The position numbers and the translations under genes are program-made. The notes beneath the pieces are model-generated. The model did not search any database, was not told the DNA's origin, and worked only from the letters and a program-made list of their open reading frames with translations. Positions 10,276 to 18,321 of a DNA stretch of 64,000 nucleotides are shown here, piece after piece. Source of the DNA: Jeongeupia sp. HS-3 (GTDB taxonomy: Bacteria > Pseudomonadota > Gammaproteobacteria > Burkholderiales > Chitinibacteraceae); contig NZ_AP024094.1 in the NCBI RefSeq assembly GCF_015140455.1, positions 2,108,001 to 2,172,000 of the forward strand, read 5' to 3'. The stretch's first letter is position 1; every line of letters begins with the position of its first letter.

Positions 10276-11163
10276 CTAATACACCGAGGCCTCGCCGGCT
10301 GGCCGATGCTTGAAGCGCTTGTGCACCCAGTAGTATTGCGCCGGCAAACGCCGCACCTGCGTTTCCAGAAAAGCATTCATCTGCCGTGCATCGGCGGCGT
10401 CGTCGCCGCTCGGATAATCGGGCAAGCGCTCGAAAATGGTCAGCTTGTAGCCACGGTAATCGGGCAGTACTTCGGTCACAAAGGGCACGACACGGGCGCC
10501 GCTGATTTTCGCCAGCCGCGACACCGAGGTCAGCGTGCACGCCTGGACGCCGAAAAACGGCACGAAGGCAGAGTTGAGCACGCCAAAATCCATATCGGCC
10601 GCGAGCATCACCGGCACGCCGCGGCGCAGGCATTCGAGCGAAGCGCGAGCGCTGTCGGCGCGGGAAATCATTTCAGCACCGAAACGACCGCGTTGCGTCT
10701 TGGCCAGCGCATTAAAGAACGGGTTCGACATCGGCGTGTACAACGATGCGACCGGCCACTGTGATGAATAACGCATCGACCCGGCTTCGATCGCGACAAA
10801 GTGAAAGCCGAGGAAAATCGTCGGTGGTGCGTTGGGGTCGTGCAGATCAATGGCGCTATCGAGCGCAATCAGTTGCTGCATTTTTTTGGCGTTGCCGAAC
10901 CACTGGAAACCGCGCTCCAGATAACTGCGAACCACATGGCGGATATGTTCGCGCGCCAGCGCTTCGCGCGCTTCGGCATCCATTTCCGGAAAACACAGGC
11001 GCACATTGGTATGCACCACGCGCTTGCGCGAGAACGGCAAGCAGTACAGCAGCACACCCAGCCCGTCGCCCAAACGCGCCACAAGGCCGTAGGGCAAACA
11101 GCCCATCAGACGCAGCAAACCCAGACTCAGATAAAAACCAATTTTGCGTATCACGCAGTCCAT
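10276..11163 (-). CDS. LpxL/HtrB-family lipid acyltransferase
   Basis: 295-residue membrane-anchored acyltransferase of the lipid A biosynthesis (LpxL/LpxM) family. An N-terminal hydrophobic stretch (about residues 8-40) is followed by the catalytic HX4E motif, here HFVAIE within GFHFVAIEAG. The protein ends HKRFKHRPAGEASVY, with the WVHKRFK segment typical of the family. It probably adds a secondary acyl chain to lipid A or a related lipid in the inner membrane; the chain type cannot be told. The start at 11163 has only a weak GGGAA upstream. The gene stands alone. Confidence 0.88.
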   Translation of the reverse strand: MDCVIRKIGFYLSLGLLRLMGCLPYGLVARLGDGLGVLLYCLPFSRKRVVHTNVRLCFPEMDAEAREALAREHIRHVVRSYLERGFQWFGNAKKMQQLIALDSAIDLHDPNAPPTIFLGFHFVAIEAGSMRYSSQWPVASLYTPMSNPFFNALAKTQRGRFGAEMISRADSARASLECLRRGVPVMLAADMDFGVLNSAFVPFFGVQACTLTSVSRLAKISGARVVPFVTEVLPDYRGYKLTIFERLPDYPSGDDAADARQMNAFLETQVRRLPAQYYWVHKRFKHRPAGEASVY

Positions 11164-11310
11164 TTCCCAAGGCGGCTACATCGGAACCGCCAAGCCAGGA
11201 CGGAGCGCGGCCAGCATACGCACTATCGGCTTGCGATAGCGGACTAAATGGTCTAAACCCGCCAGCCGGTTCGCTTCACATCCCCCCGCTCGACGCCAAA
11301 ATCGCCGATC

Positions 11311-13119
11311 ATGCTCACACGCCCCCCGAGCCAGAACCGCGAAATGACCGATTCCCGCCGCATCACGCCACTTCTTGCCCTAATGCCCTTCCTGCGCCCC
11401 TACCTTGGCCGCTGGCTGCTGGCATTCGCCACGCTCACGGTCGCCGCTGCGGCGACGCTGACGCTGCCGGTGGCGTTCCGTTACCTGATCGACCTTGGCT
11501 TCTCGGCCGGGCACCGTGGTCAGATCGACCGTTATTTTCTCGCGCTGTTCGCCGTATCGCTGGTGCTGGCGGCGGCGACGTCGCTGCGTTTTTATCTGGT
11601 GTCATGGCTGGGCGAGCGCGTCACCGCCGATTTACGCCGCGCGGTGTACGAACACGTGCTCGGGATGAGTCCGCAATTTTTCGAGACCACGCAGACCGGC
11701 GAGGTGCTCTCGCGGCTGACCACCGATACCACGCTGATCCAGACCGTCGTCGGCACCAGCCTGTCGATGGGGCTGCGCAACTTCTTCCTGCTCAGCGGTG
11801 GCATGGCGATGCTGATCGTCACCAGCCCGGTGCTGTCGGGCTATATCCTCGCCACGCTGGTGGTGGTGATCGTGCCGATCATGGTGTTCGGGCGGTGCGT
11901 GCGCAAACTCTCCAAGGCCAGCCAGGATCGCGTCGCCGACGCCAGCGCGCTGGCCGGCGAGGTACTCAACGCCATGCCGACGGTGCAGTCGTTCACGCAG
12001 GAACCGTACGAGGCGCGCCGCTTTATCGGCGCAGTCGAAAACGCTTTCGGCACCGCGCTGGCCCGTATTCGCGCCCGCGCCTGGCTCACCGCGATGGTCA
12101 TCGTGCTGATGTTCGCCGCCGTGGTGTTCGTGCTCTGGCTCGGCGCCCAAGCGGTGCTCGCCGGGACGATGAGCGCTGGCGAGCTGTCGCAGTTCATTCT
12201 CTACGCGGTGGTTACCGCCGGCGCGGTCGGCGCGATTGCCGAAGTCTGGGGCGATCTGCAACGCGCGGCCGGGGCGACCGAACGATTGCTGCAGCTCTTG
12301 GGTTCACGCTCGCCGGTGCACGAGGCCGCGGCGCCCGTGGCGCTGCCGGACAACGACCTCGGCATCCAGTTCGACGCGATCGACTTTGCCTACCCCTCGC
12401 GCCCCGAGACGCCGGCACTGGCCGGGCTGGCGCTGCAGATTCGCCCCGGCGAGCACATCGCGCTGGTCGGCCCGTCTGGCGCCGGCAAGACCACGCTGTT
12501 TCAGCTCTTGCTGCGCTTTTACGATCCGCAGCAGGGCCAGGTGCGACTGAACGGCGTCGATACCCGGCAACTCTCGCTGGCAACGCTGCGCGAGCACATC
12601 GGCGTGGTACTGCAGGAATCGGTGATTTTCGCCGGCAGCGTGGCCGACAATATCCGCTACGGCCGGCTGGACGCGAGCCTGGATGAGGTCAAACGTGCCG
12701 CCGAGATGGCCGCGGCGGCCGACTTTATCGCCGAACTGCCGCAGGGCTACGACACCTTCCTGGGCGAGCGCGGCGTGCGGCTCTCGGGCGGCCAGCGCCA
12801 GCGCATCGCGATTGCCCGCGCCATCCTCAAGAATCCGCCGGTGTTGCTGCTCGACGAGGCCACCAGCGCGCTCGACGCCGCCAGCGAGCGCCTGGTGCAA
12901 CAGGCGCTCGACAACGCCGCGCACAACCGCACCACCCTGGTGATCGCGCACCGGCTGGCGACGGTACTGGAAGCCGACCGGATCATCGTGCTCGAACACG
13001 GCCGCATCGTCGCGCAGGGCCGGCATGCCGATCTGCTACACAGCTCGCCCTTGTATGCCCAGCTCGCCGCGCTGCAATTCGCCGACGCCGCGCGGGTGTC
13101 CGACGCCGCCGTAAGCTGA
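11311..13119 (+). CDS. ABC exporter, fused permease and ATPase (MsbA-related)
   Basis: 602-residue half-transporter with an N-terminal six-helix membrane domain and a C-terminal nucleotide-binding domain. Walker A GPSGAGKTT lies near residue 388, the signature LSGGQRQR near 491, Walker B VLLLDEATSALD near 511, and the switch histidine in IAHRLAT near 545. It belongs to the MsbA/lipid-exporter-like group but is not obviously MsbA; the substrate is unknown. Two in-frame ATGs (11311 and 11344) lack a clear ribosome site; the shorter form (MTDSRRITPLL, 591 residues) is equally plausible. It is followed by, but probably not co-transcribed with, the GST gene. Confidence 0.93.
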   Translation: MLTRPPSQNREMTDSRRITPLLALMPFLRPYLGRWLLAFATLTVAAAATLTLPVAFRYLIDLGFSAGHRGQIDRYFLALFAVSLVLAAATSLRFYLVSWLGERVTADLRRAVYEHVLGMSPQFFETTQTGEVLSRLTTDTTLIQTVVGTSLSMGLRNFFLLSGGMAMLIVTSPVLSGYILATLVVVIVPIMVFGRCVRKLSKASQDRVADASALAGEVLNAMPTVQSFTQEPYEARRFIGAVENAFGTALARIRARAWLTAMVIVLMFAAVVFVLWLGAQAVLAGTMSAGELSQFILYAVVTAGAVGAIAEVWGDLQRAAGATERLLQLLGSRSPVHEAAAPVALPDNDLGIQFDAIDFAYPSRPETPALAGLALQIRPGEHIALVGPSGAGKTTLFQLLLRFYDPQQGQVRLNGVDTRQLSLATLREHIGVVLQESVIFAGSVADNIRYGRLDASLDEVKRAAEMAAAADFIAELPQGYDTFLGERGVRLSGGQRQRIAIARAILKNPPVLLLDEATSALDAASERLVQQALDNAAHNRTTLVIAHRLATVLEADRIIVLEHGRIVAQGRHADLLHSSPLYAQLAALQFADAARVSDAAVS

Positions 13120-13224
13120 CTCGAATATACGCAATACTGATGTGTTGCTTGCAAACAACCCTAATGGCCGAAGTGCTTCCGGCCGATTAGAATCAGCTCG
13201 CCTTCCTTCTTGCGTGTCTCATCC

Positions 13225-13839
13225 ATGAAACTGATCAGCCCGCTCACCAGCCCGTTCGGCCGCAAGGTTCGCGTGGTTCTGGCCGAAAAGCACATCGACT
13301 ATCAGTTGGTCGAAGACTCGCCGCTCAACCCGGACAACCAGATCGCGACGCTCAACCCGCTCGGCAAGGTGCCGGTGCTGCTGCTCGACGATGGCAGGCC
13401 GCTGTACGATTCGAGCGTCATCGTCGACTACCTCGACCAGATTTCGCCGGTCAGCAAGCTGATTCCGGCCGAGCACCGCCAAGCGATCAACGTCAAGCGC
13501 TGGGAAGCGCTCGCCGACGGCATTGCCGATGCGGCGGTGCTGATCGTGATGGAAAAACGCCGCCCGGTCGAGCAGCAGAGCGCCGACTGGATCGCCAGGC
13601 AGCAGGCCAAGATCGATCGCGGCCTCGAGTGCGTCGCCACCGACCTTGCCGACCGCAAATGGTGTGTTGGCGATGCATTCACACTGGCCGACGTCGCCGT
13701 CGGCTGCATGCTCGGCTACCTCGATTTGCGCTTCTCCGAGCTCGATTGGGCCAGCCGGCACCCGAATCTGGCCGAGTTGCGCACGCGCCTCGACGTCCGC
13801 GCGTCCTTCGGCGACACCAGGCCGCCACTACCGGTCTGA
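13225..13839 (+). CDS. yibF: Glutathione S-transferase family protein, YibF-like
   Basis: 204-residue cytoplasmic GST-like protein with an N-terminal thioredoxin-fold domain (MKLISPLTSPFGRKVRVVLAEK; LNPLGKVPVLL and the glutathione-binding YDSSVIVDYL) and an all-helical C-terminal domain. Length and segments such as WEALADGIADAAVL follow E. coli YibF. Its substrate is unknown. The ATG at 13225 is preferred over an upstream TTG at 13210 because it matches the family N-terminus. A strong terminator follows. Confidence 0.9.
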   Translation: MKLISPLTSPFGRKVRVVLAEKHIDYQLVEDSPLNPDNQIATLNPLGKVPVLLLDDGRPLYDSSVIVDYLDQISPVSKLIPAEHRQAINVKRWEALADGIADAAVLIVMEKRRPVEQQSADWIARQQAKIDRGLECVATDLADRKWCVGDAFTLADVAVGCMLGYLDLRFSELDWASRHPNLAELRTRLDVRASFGDTRPPLPV

Positions 13840-13853
13840 TCGCAGCGGCACGT

Positions 13854-13882
13854 AAAAAAGGGCGCCACTGGCGCCCTTTTTT
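13854..13882. terminator. Bidirectional terminator (GST / osmoprotectant operon)
   Basis: A-run, GGGCGCC-ACT-GGCGCCC stem and T-run (six bases on each side). It separates the convergent GST gene and the osmoprotectant ATPase gene. Confidence 0.92.
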
Positions 13883-13897
13883 ATGGTCAAGACCCCG

Positions 13898-15040
13898 TCA
13901 CGCAGCGACGGACTTGCGCCCGCGCGTCTTGCCCGAGTTGAGGAAGCTGGCGATATAGTCTTGCGAGACTTCGCCGTTGTAGCGGCCGTCGGCATCCAGC
14001 ACCGGCATCCACGTCAGGTTGTGCTCGTACAGTTTCGACAGCACCACGCGCAGGTTTTCATCGGGCGCAGAGGTGATCGTGATCGGCGTCAAGCGGTCGC
14101 CGCAGACGCCGTCCATCCCCTTGGCTTCCTTGCGCTTCACATAACCGAGCGGCTTGCCGTCGGTATCGACCACGGTCAGATAACGCAGATCGTTGTCGTC
14201 CATCACGCCGAAGGCGGTGGTCAGCGGGGTATCCAGCGTCGCGGTCTGGGTTTCCTGGCCGTCGGCGACGTCCCCAGCCTGCACCAGCAGCAGGCGCTTC
14301 AGCGTGCGGTCGTGGCCGACAAAGGACGCGACGAAATCATCGGCGGGTTTGGCGAGGATCTCGTCAGCCGTGGCGCACTGGACGATCTTGCCCTGACGGA
14401 ACACGGCGATCCGGTCACCGAGCTTGATCGCCTCGTCGATATCGTGGCTGACCAGCATCACCGTCTTGCCGAGCTGGCGCTGCATCAGCAGGAATTCGTT
14501 CTGGATCTGCTCGCGGTTGATCGGGTCGACCGCGCCGAACGGTTCATCCATCAAGAGCACCGGCGCATCGGCCGCCAGCGCGCGGATCACGCCGATCCGT
14601 TGCTGCTGGCCGCCGGACATTTCCTTCGGGTAGCGGTGCAAAAAGCGGTCGGGGTCGAGCGCGACCATGCTCATCAGCTCGCGCGCACGTTCGCGACAGC
14701 GCTTTTTGTTCCAGCCGAGCATGCGCGGCACCACGGTGATGTTGTCCTCGATCGTCATGTTCGGGAACAGGCCGATCTGCTGGATCACATAGCCGATATT
14801 CCGCCGCAAGGTCACGGTATCGATGCCGGCGGTGTCTTCGCCATTGATCAGCACTTGGCCCGAGGTCGGCTCGATCAGCCGGTTGATCATCTTCATCGTC
14901 GTGGTCTTGCCGCAGCCCGACGGGCCGAGTAGCACGCAGATTTCGCCCTCAGGCACCACGAGATTGACGTTGTCGACCGCATTGAACGGCTTACCGTTCT
15001 TTTGTACGAATTGTTTGCAGAGGTTTTTCAGTTCAATCAT
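13898..15040 (-). CDS. Osmoprotectant (betaine/choline-type) ABC importer, ATPase subunit
   Basis: 380-residue ATPase of the OpuCA/OsmV/YehX group. Walker A GPSGCGKTT at residues 39-47, signature MSGGQQQR at 141-148 and Walker B VLLMDEPFGAVD from 161. The C-terminal 120 residues look like a pair of CBS domains (LRYLTVVDTDGKPLGYV; NLTWMPVLDADGRYNGEVS), which sense ionic strength in this family. Its ATG overlaps the stop of the permease gene (ATGA), showing translational coupling. It is the last gene of a four-gene operon, permease-binding protein-permease-ATPase. This places the ATPase last, opposite to the opuCABCD arrangement. Confidence 0.94.
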   Translation of the reverse strand: MIELKNLCKQFVQKNGKPFNAVDNVNLVVPEGEICVLLGPSGCGKTTTMKMINRLIEPTSGQVLINGEDTAGIDTVTLRRNIGYVIQQIGLFPNMTIEDNITVVPRMLGWNKKRCRERARELMSMVALDPDRFLHRYPKEMSGGQQQRIGVIRALAADAPVLLMDEPFGAVDPINREQIQNEFLLMQRQLGKTVMLVSHDIDEAIKLGDRIAVFRQGKIVQCATADEILAKPADDFVASFVGHDRTLKRLLLVQAGDVADGQETQTATLDTPLTTAFGVMDDNDLRYLTVVDTDGKPLGYVKRKEAKGMDGVCGDRLTPITITSAPDENLRVVLSKLYEHNLTWMPVLDADGRYNGEVSQDYIASFLNSGKTRGRKSVAA

Positions 15041-15699
15041 CAGCGAATTCCTTTCGGGGTCAGTACACGCTGCAAACGAAGCAGCACCTGGTCCATCACG
15101 ACGGCGAGCACGCTCACGATCACCGCGCCGGCGATCAGCTTGCGGATATCGCTCTGGCTGATGCCGTGCAAGATCAGCGTGCCCAGCCCGCCGGCGCCGA
15201 CGATGGCGGCAATCGCCATCACGCCGATATTGAGGACGACGGCGGTACGGATGCCGCCGAAGATCAGCGGCACCGCCAGCGGCAGTTCGACCCAGCGCAA
15301 CCGTTGCCAGAAGGTCAGGCCAAGCCCGCGACCGGCTTCGCGCACCCCGGCGTCAAGGTGGGTCAGCGCGGTATGCGTATTGCGCACGATAGGCAGCAGC
15401 GAATACAGAAAGGCCGCGGTGATCGCCGGTACCGCGCCGATGCCCTGGCCGATCAGCGAAAACACCGGAATCATCAGCCCGAACAGCGCAATCGCCGGGA
15501 TCGTCAGCACGATGGTTGCCAGGCTCAGGACCACGCTGGCGAGCGACTTGAAGCGCACGATCAGCACGCCCAGCGGCACGCCAACCAAGACCGCCAGACC
15601 GACAGCGATGCCGACCAGGGTCAGATGCTGGCGGGTCAGCCCGAGGATGACGGGCAGGTTCTGCCAGATATAGGCCAGTGTTTGATTCAATATATCCAT
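15040..15699 (-). CDS. Osmoprotectant ABC importer, permease subunit
   Basis: 219-residue inner-membrane permease of the OpuCB/YehW group with about six membrane helices. The family coupling segment reads LPIVRNTHTALTHLDAGVREAGRGLG. It pairs with the second permease of the operon (16682-17398) and with the ATPase, whose start overlaps its stop by four bases. The start is 10 bases downstream of the binding-protein stop. Confidence 0.93.
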   Translation of the reverse strand: MDILNQTLAYIWQNLPVILGLTRQHLTLVGIAVGLAVLVGVPLGVLIVRFKSLASVVLSLATIVLTIPAIALFGLMIPVFSLIGQGIGAVPAITAAFLYSLLPIVRNTHTALTHLDAGVREAGRGLGLTFWQRLRWVELPLAVPLIFGGIRTAVVLNIGVMAIAAIVGAGGLGTLILHGISQSDIRKLIAGAVIVSVLAVVMDQVLLRLQRVLTPKGIR

Positions 15700-15709
15700 G
15701 CCGCCTCCC

Positions 15710-16618
15710 TTAGATCAGGCCGTGCTGGCGCAGGAATTCGGCGGCGACTTCGGCGACCGGCCGATGATCGATATCGACCGCGGCATTCAGCGCCGACATG
15801 GTGTCGTTGTCGATCAGCGCCGAGAGCGCATTCAGGTCATCGGCAAGGCCCGGATTTTTCGCCAGCACCTCGGCACGCACCACCGGCGTTGCCGCATAGC
15901 TCGGGAAGTAACCCAGATCATCGTCGAGCACCAGCAGATCGAAACCCTTGACCCGTCCATCGGTGGTGTACACCAGACCGGCATCGACAAAGCCGTCACG
16001 GATCGCGTTGTAGACGAGACCCGGATCCATCTGGCGGATCTGTGGCCGCGTCAGCTCAAGCTTGTAGAGCGCCTGCATCGGCTTGAGGCCGTCCGGACGT
16101 CCGGCAAACTCCATGTCGAAACCCAGTTGCCACGGCTTGGCGGCCTTGGCGGCATCCATCTTCGCGACCAGATCGGACACCGAGCGGATACCCTCGGCCT
16201 CGGCACGTTCGCGCTTCATCGCCAGCGCATAGGTATTGTTCAGCGGTGCCGGGTTGAGCCAGACCAGACCTTTGGCGGCGTCAATGCGTTTGACGGTCGC
16301 GTAGGCGTCGGCATCGCTCATGCGTTCGTTGATATGGTTGTAAATGATCAGCGCGGTACCGGTGTAATCCCACACCAGATCGAGCTGTTTATTCTCCAGC
16401 GCGTTGCGCATGATGATGGTCGCCAGATCACCCTTCTGCTCGACCTTGTAGCCCTTGGCACCAAGGTATTGCGCGGTCAACGAGGACAACATGTGCTGCT
16501 CGGTGAAGTTCTTGCTGCCCAGCACCAGATTGGTGGCCATGGCCGGCACGGTGATCAGCAGCAGTGTGGCGGCCAATACATGCTGTAGTCGTTTGGAAAG
16601 TGACGAAAGAATCGTCAT
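15710..16618 (-). CDS. Osmoprotectant ABC importer, periplasmic binding protein
   Basis: 302-residue glycine-betaine/choline binding protein of the OpuCC/OsmF (YehZ) family. It has a signal peptide of about 28 residues ending VPAMA before [16 protein letters not shown], the family N-terminus. The start at 16618 is fixed by AAGGAGGA six bases upstream; the frame extends to 16654 without support. Lipobox cysteine is absent, so the protein is probably soluble in the periplasm. It sits between the two permease genes. The exact ligand (betaine, choline or another osmolyte) cannot be read from the sequence. Confidence 0.93.
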   Translation of the reverse strand: MTILSSLSKRLQHVLAATLLLITVPAMATNLVLGSKNFTEQHMLSSLTAQYLGAKGYKVEQKGDLATIIMRNALENKQLDLVWDYTGTALIIYNHINERMSDADAYATVKRIDAAKGLVWLNPAPLNNTYALAMKRERAEAEGIRSVSDLVAKMDAAKAAKPWQLGFDMEFAGRPDGLKPMQALYKLELTRPQIRQMDPGLVYNAIRDGFVDAGLVYTTDGRVKGFDLLVLDDDLGYFPSYAATPVVRAEVLAKNPGLADDLNALSALIDNDTMSALNAAVDIDHRPVAEVAAEFLRQHGLI

Positions 16619-16681
16619 AAAGCGTCCTCCTTGTTGTGGCCCGCTTGAAACCACAGCGGGTGACAGGGGATTACACGGGCA

Positions 16682-17398
16682 TCAGGCGACGCCGCGCGGG
16701 CTCATGAGCTTGCCCAGGCTTGCAACCAGCAGATCGAGCACCAGCGCGATCAGCGCCGTACCCAATGCGCCCAGCAGCAGGGCAACGTGGTTATTGAGGT
16801 AGATGCCCGGGAAGATCAGCTCGCCGTAACTGCTGGCGCCGATCAGGAAGGCCAGCGGTACCGTCCCGACATTGATCGCCAGCGCGATGCGCACGCCGGA
16901 CAAGATCACCGGCAAGGCATTGGGCAACTCGACCCGCCACAACCGTTGCATTGGGGTCATGCCCAGCGCATTGGCCGCTTCGATCAGCGCCGGAGACAGC
17001 CCGGACAGGCCAACAAACGTATTGCGAACAATGGGCAGCAGCGATGCGAGAAACAGCGCGACGATGGCTGGCTTGTCACCGATGCCGACGACGACCATCG
17101 CCAGTGCCAATACCGCCATCGGCGGCAGCGTGTTACCGATGTTGAACACCTGCATGCCGTGTTCGGCGTAGCGCTTGACCGATGAACGACTCAGAAAAAT
17201 GCCGCTGGGCAAGCCGACCGCCAGCGCCAGCGCCATCGAGACGCCCACGAGGTAAAGATGTTGCTGCCCGAGGTAAACGAGATCTTCCCGGTATTCCGAG
17301 AGCACGGCCGGGCCGATGCCGTAGACCAGTGCGGCCAAAGCCGCCGTGGTCAATACGAGCCCGATACTGATGCGCTTGAATAACGCTCTTTTGTGCAT
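16682..17398 (-). CDS. Osmoprotectant ABC importer, second permease subunit
   Basis: 238-residue inner-membrane permease of the OpuCD/YehY group, first gene of the operon. The segment LLPIVRNTFVGLSGLSPALIEAA is the ATPase-coupling loop. The start at 17398 (MHKRALF) is chosen because AGGAGGA lies just upstream; an extension to 17497 would add 33 charged residues. The same AAGGAGGACGC ribosome-site block precedes the binding-protein gene. The promoter should lie in the 294-base gap upstream, which contains GC-rich hairpins and the inverted repeat at 17625-17670. Confidence 0.93.
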   Translation of the reverse strand: MHKRALFKRISIGLVLTTAALAALVYGIGPAVLSEYREDLVYLGQQHLYLVGVSMALALAVGLPSGIFLSRSSVKRYAEHGMQVFNIGNTLPPMAVLALAMVVVGIGDKPAIVALFLASLLPIVRNTFVGLSGLSPALIEAANALGMTPMQRLWRVELPNALPVILSGVRIALAINVGTVPLAFLIGASSYGELIFPGIYLNNHVALLLGALGTALIALVLDLLVASLGKLMSPRGVA

Positions 17399-17624
17399 GC
17401 GTCCTCCTTGGCGAAAAACATGCCGGCACAAGACCGACAGCGATTCGCTGTAATGATCGCGACAACTAGAGAGCTGCCTTACGAAGGTGTTCGACATGGC
17501 GTCGAACCCGGTGCGCCCAAGAGCCCGGCGGCGGCCGGGGACGCGAATAGCGGCCGCGAAACGGCCGCCAGATTGAGTGGCGCGAAGGCGCCGTCTGACT
17601 GAGGCTTATACTTATAACACTTTG

Positions 17625-17670
17625 TTACCGGGCATTACAAACCAAATACTTTTGCTTCTATGCCCGGTAA
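17625..17670. repeat. 11-bp inverted repeat between acetyltransferase and osmoprotectant operon
   Basis: TTACCGGGCAT (17625-17635) and ATGCCCGGTAA (17660-17670) are perfect inverted repeats 24 bases apart. No T-run follows on the minus strand, so this is not a standard terminator for the acetyltransferase gene. It lies upstream of the osmoprotectant operon, next to an AT-rich TTATAAGTATAAG stretch on the minus strand that could hold a -10 box. It could be an operator or an mRNA hairpin. Confidence 0.55.
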
Positions 17671-17693
17671 AAAGCCGGTTGTGACCGCCGGAA

Positions 17694-18251
17694 TCAGCGG
17701 TCGTTCTCGTCGATACGACGGATGATCCGGGCCGGATTGCCGCCGACGATGGTATCGGGCGGCACGTCCTTGAGCACCACCGCACCGGCGCCGACGATGG
17801 AACGCGCGCCGATGGTCACCCCCTGACAAATGACGGCATTGCCGCCGATCCACACGTCATCATCGATGAAAATCGGCTTCCAGCGCGCTGTCCAGTCGCG
17901 TCGTGCAAGGTGGTCGATCGGGTGACTCGCACCATAGAACTGCACGTTCGGGCCGACCAGCACGTTGTCGCCAATGGTGATCGCCGTGCCGTCGAGGAAG
18001 GTGACGCCAGCGTTGAGGAAGGTATGGCTGCCGATACGGATCGTCTTGCCATACTCGCAGAACAACGGTGCTCGCACCCAGCTGTCCTCGCCCAGCGCAC
18101 CGAAGAGTTCACGCATCAGCGGTGCCTGCTGCTCCGAATCGGTGTTGGCGATCTGCCGAAGCAGACGCTCGGTGTTCTTGCGCATCGCGACCATCTCGGG
18201 CGCAAAGAAATCGAACGGTTCCCCGGCCAGCAGTTTATCGAGTTCGGTCAT
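17694..18251 (-). CDS. Maltose/galactoside O-acetyltransferase family protein
   Basis: 185-residue left-handed beta-helix acetyltransferase of the Maa/LacA/NodL family. The N-terminal Mac domain (MTELDKLLAGEPFDFFAPEM) is followed by hexapeptide repeats such as ITIGDNVLVGPNV and VWIGGNAVICQGVTIG; the catalytic His is probably in FYGASHPID. These cytoplasmic enzymes transfer acetyl from acetyl-CoA to sugars. The start at 18251 has GGAG eight bases upstream. No sugar-uptake gene is adjacent. Confidence 0.92.
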   Translation of the reverse strand: MTELDKLLAGEPFDFFAPEMVAMRKNTERLLRQIANTDSEQQAPLMRELFGALGEDSWVRAPLFCEYGKTIRIGSHTFLNAGVTFLDGTAITIGDNVLVGPNVQFYGASHPIDHLARRDWTARWKPIFIDDDVWIGGNAVICQGVTIGARSIVGAGAVVLKDVPPDTIVGGNPARIIRRIDENDR

Positions 18252-18321
18252 CGGCACGGCTCCGCACATTGAGAAGCAGACAGCTTACCGCGCAGCCGGC
18301 CGTGCGCCAGCCGATTCTTGC

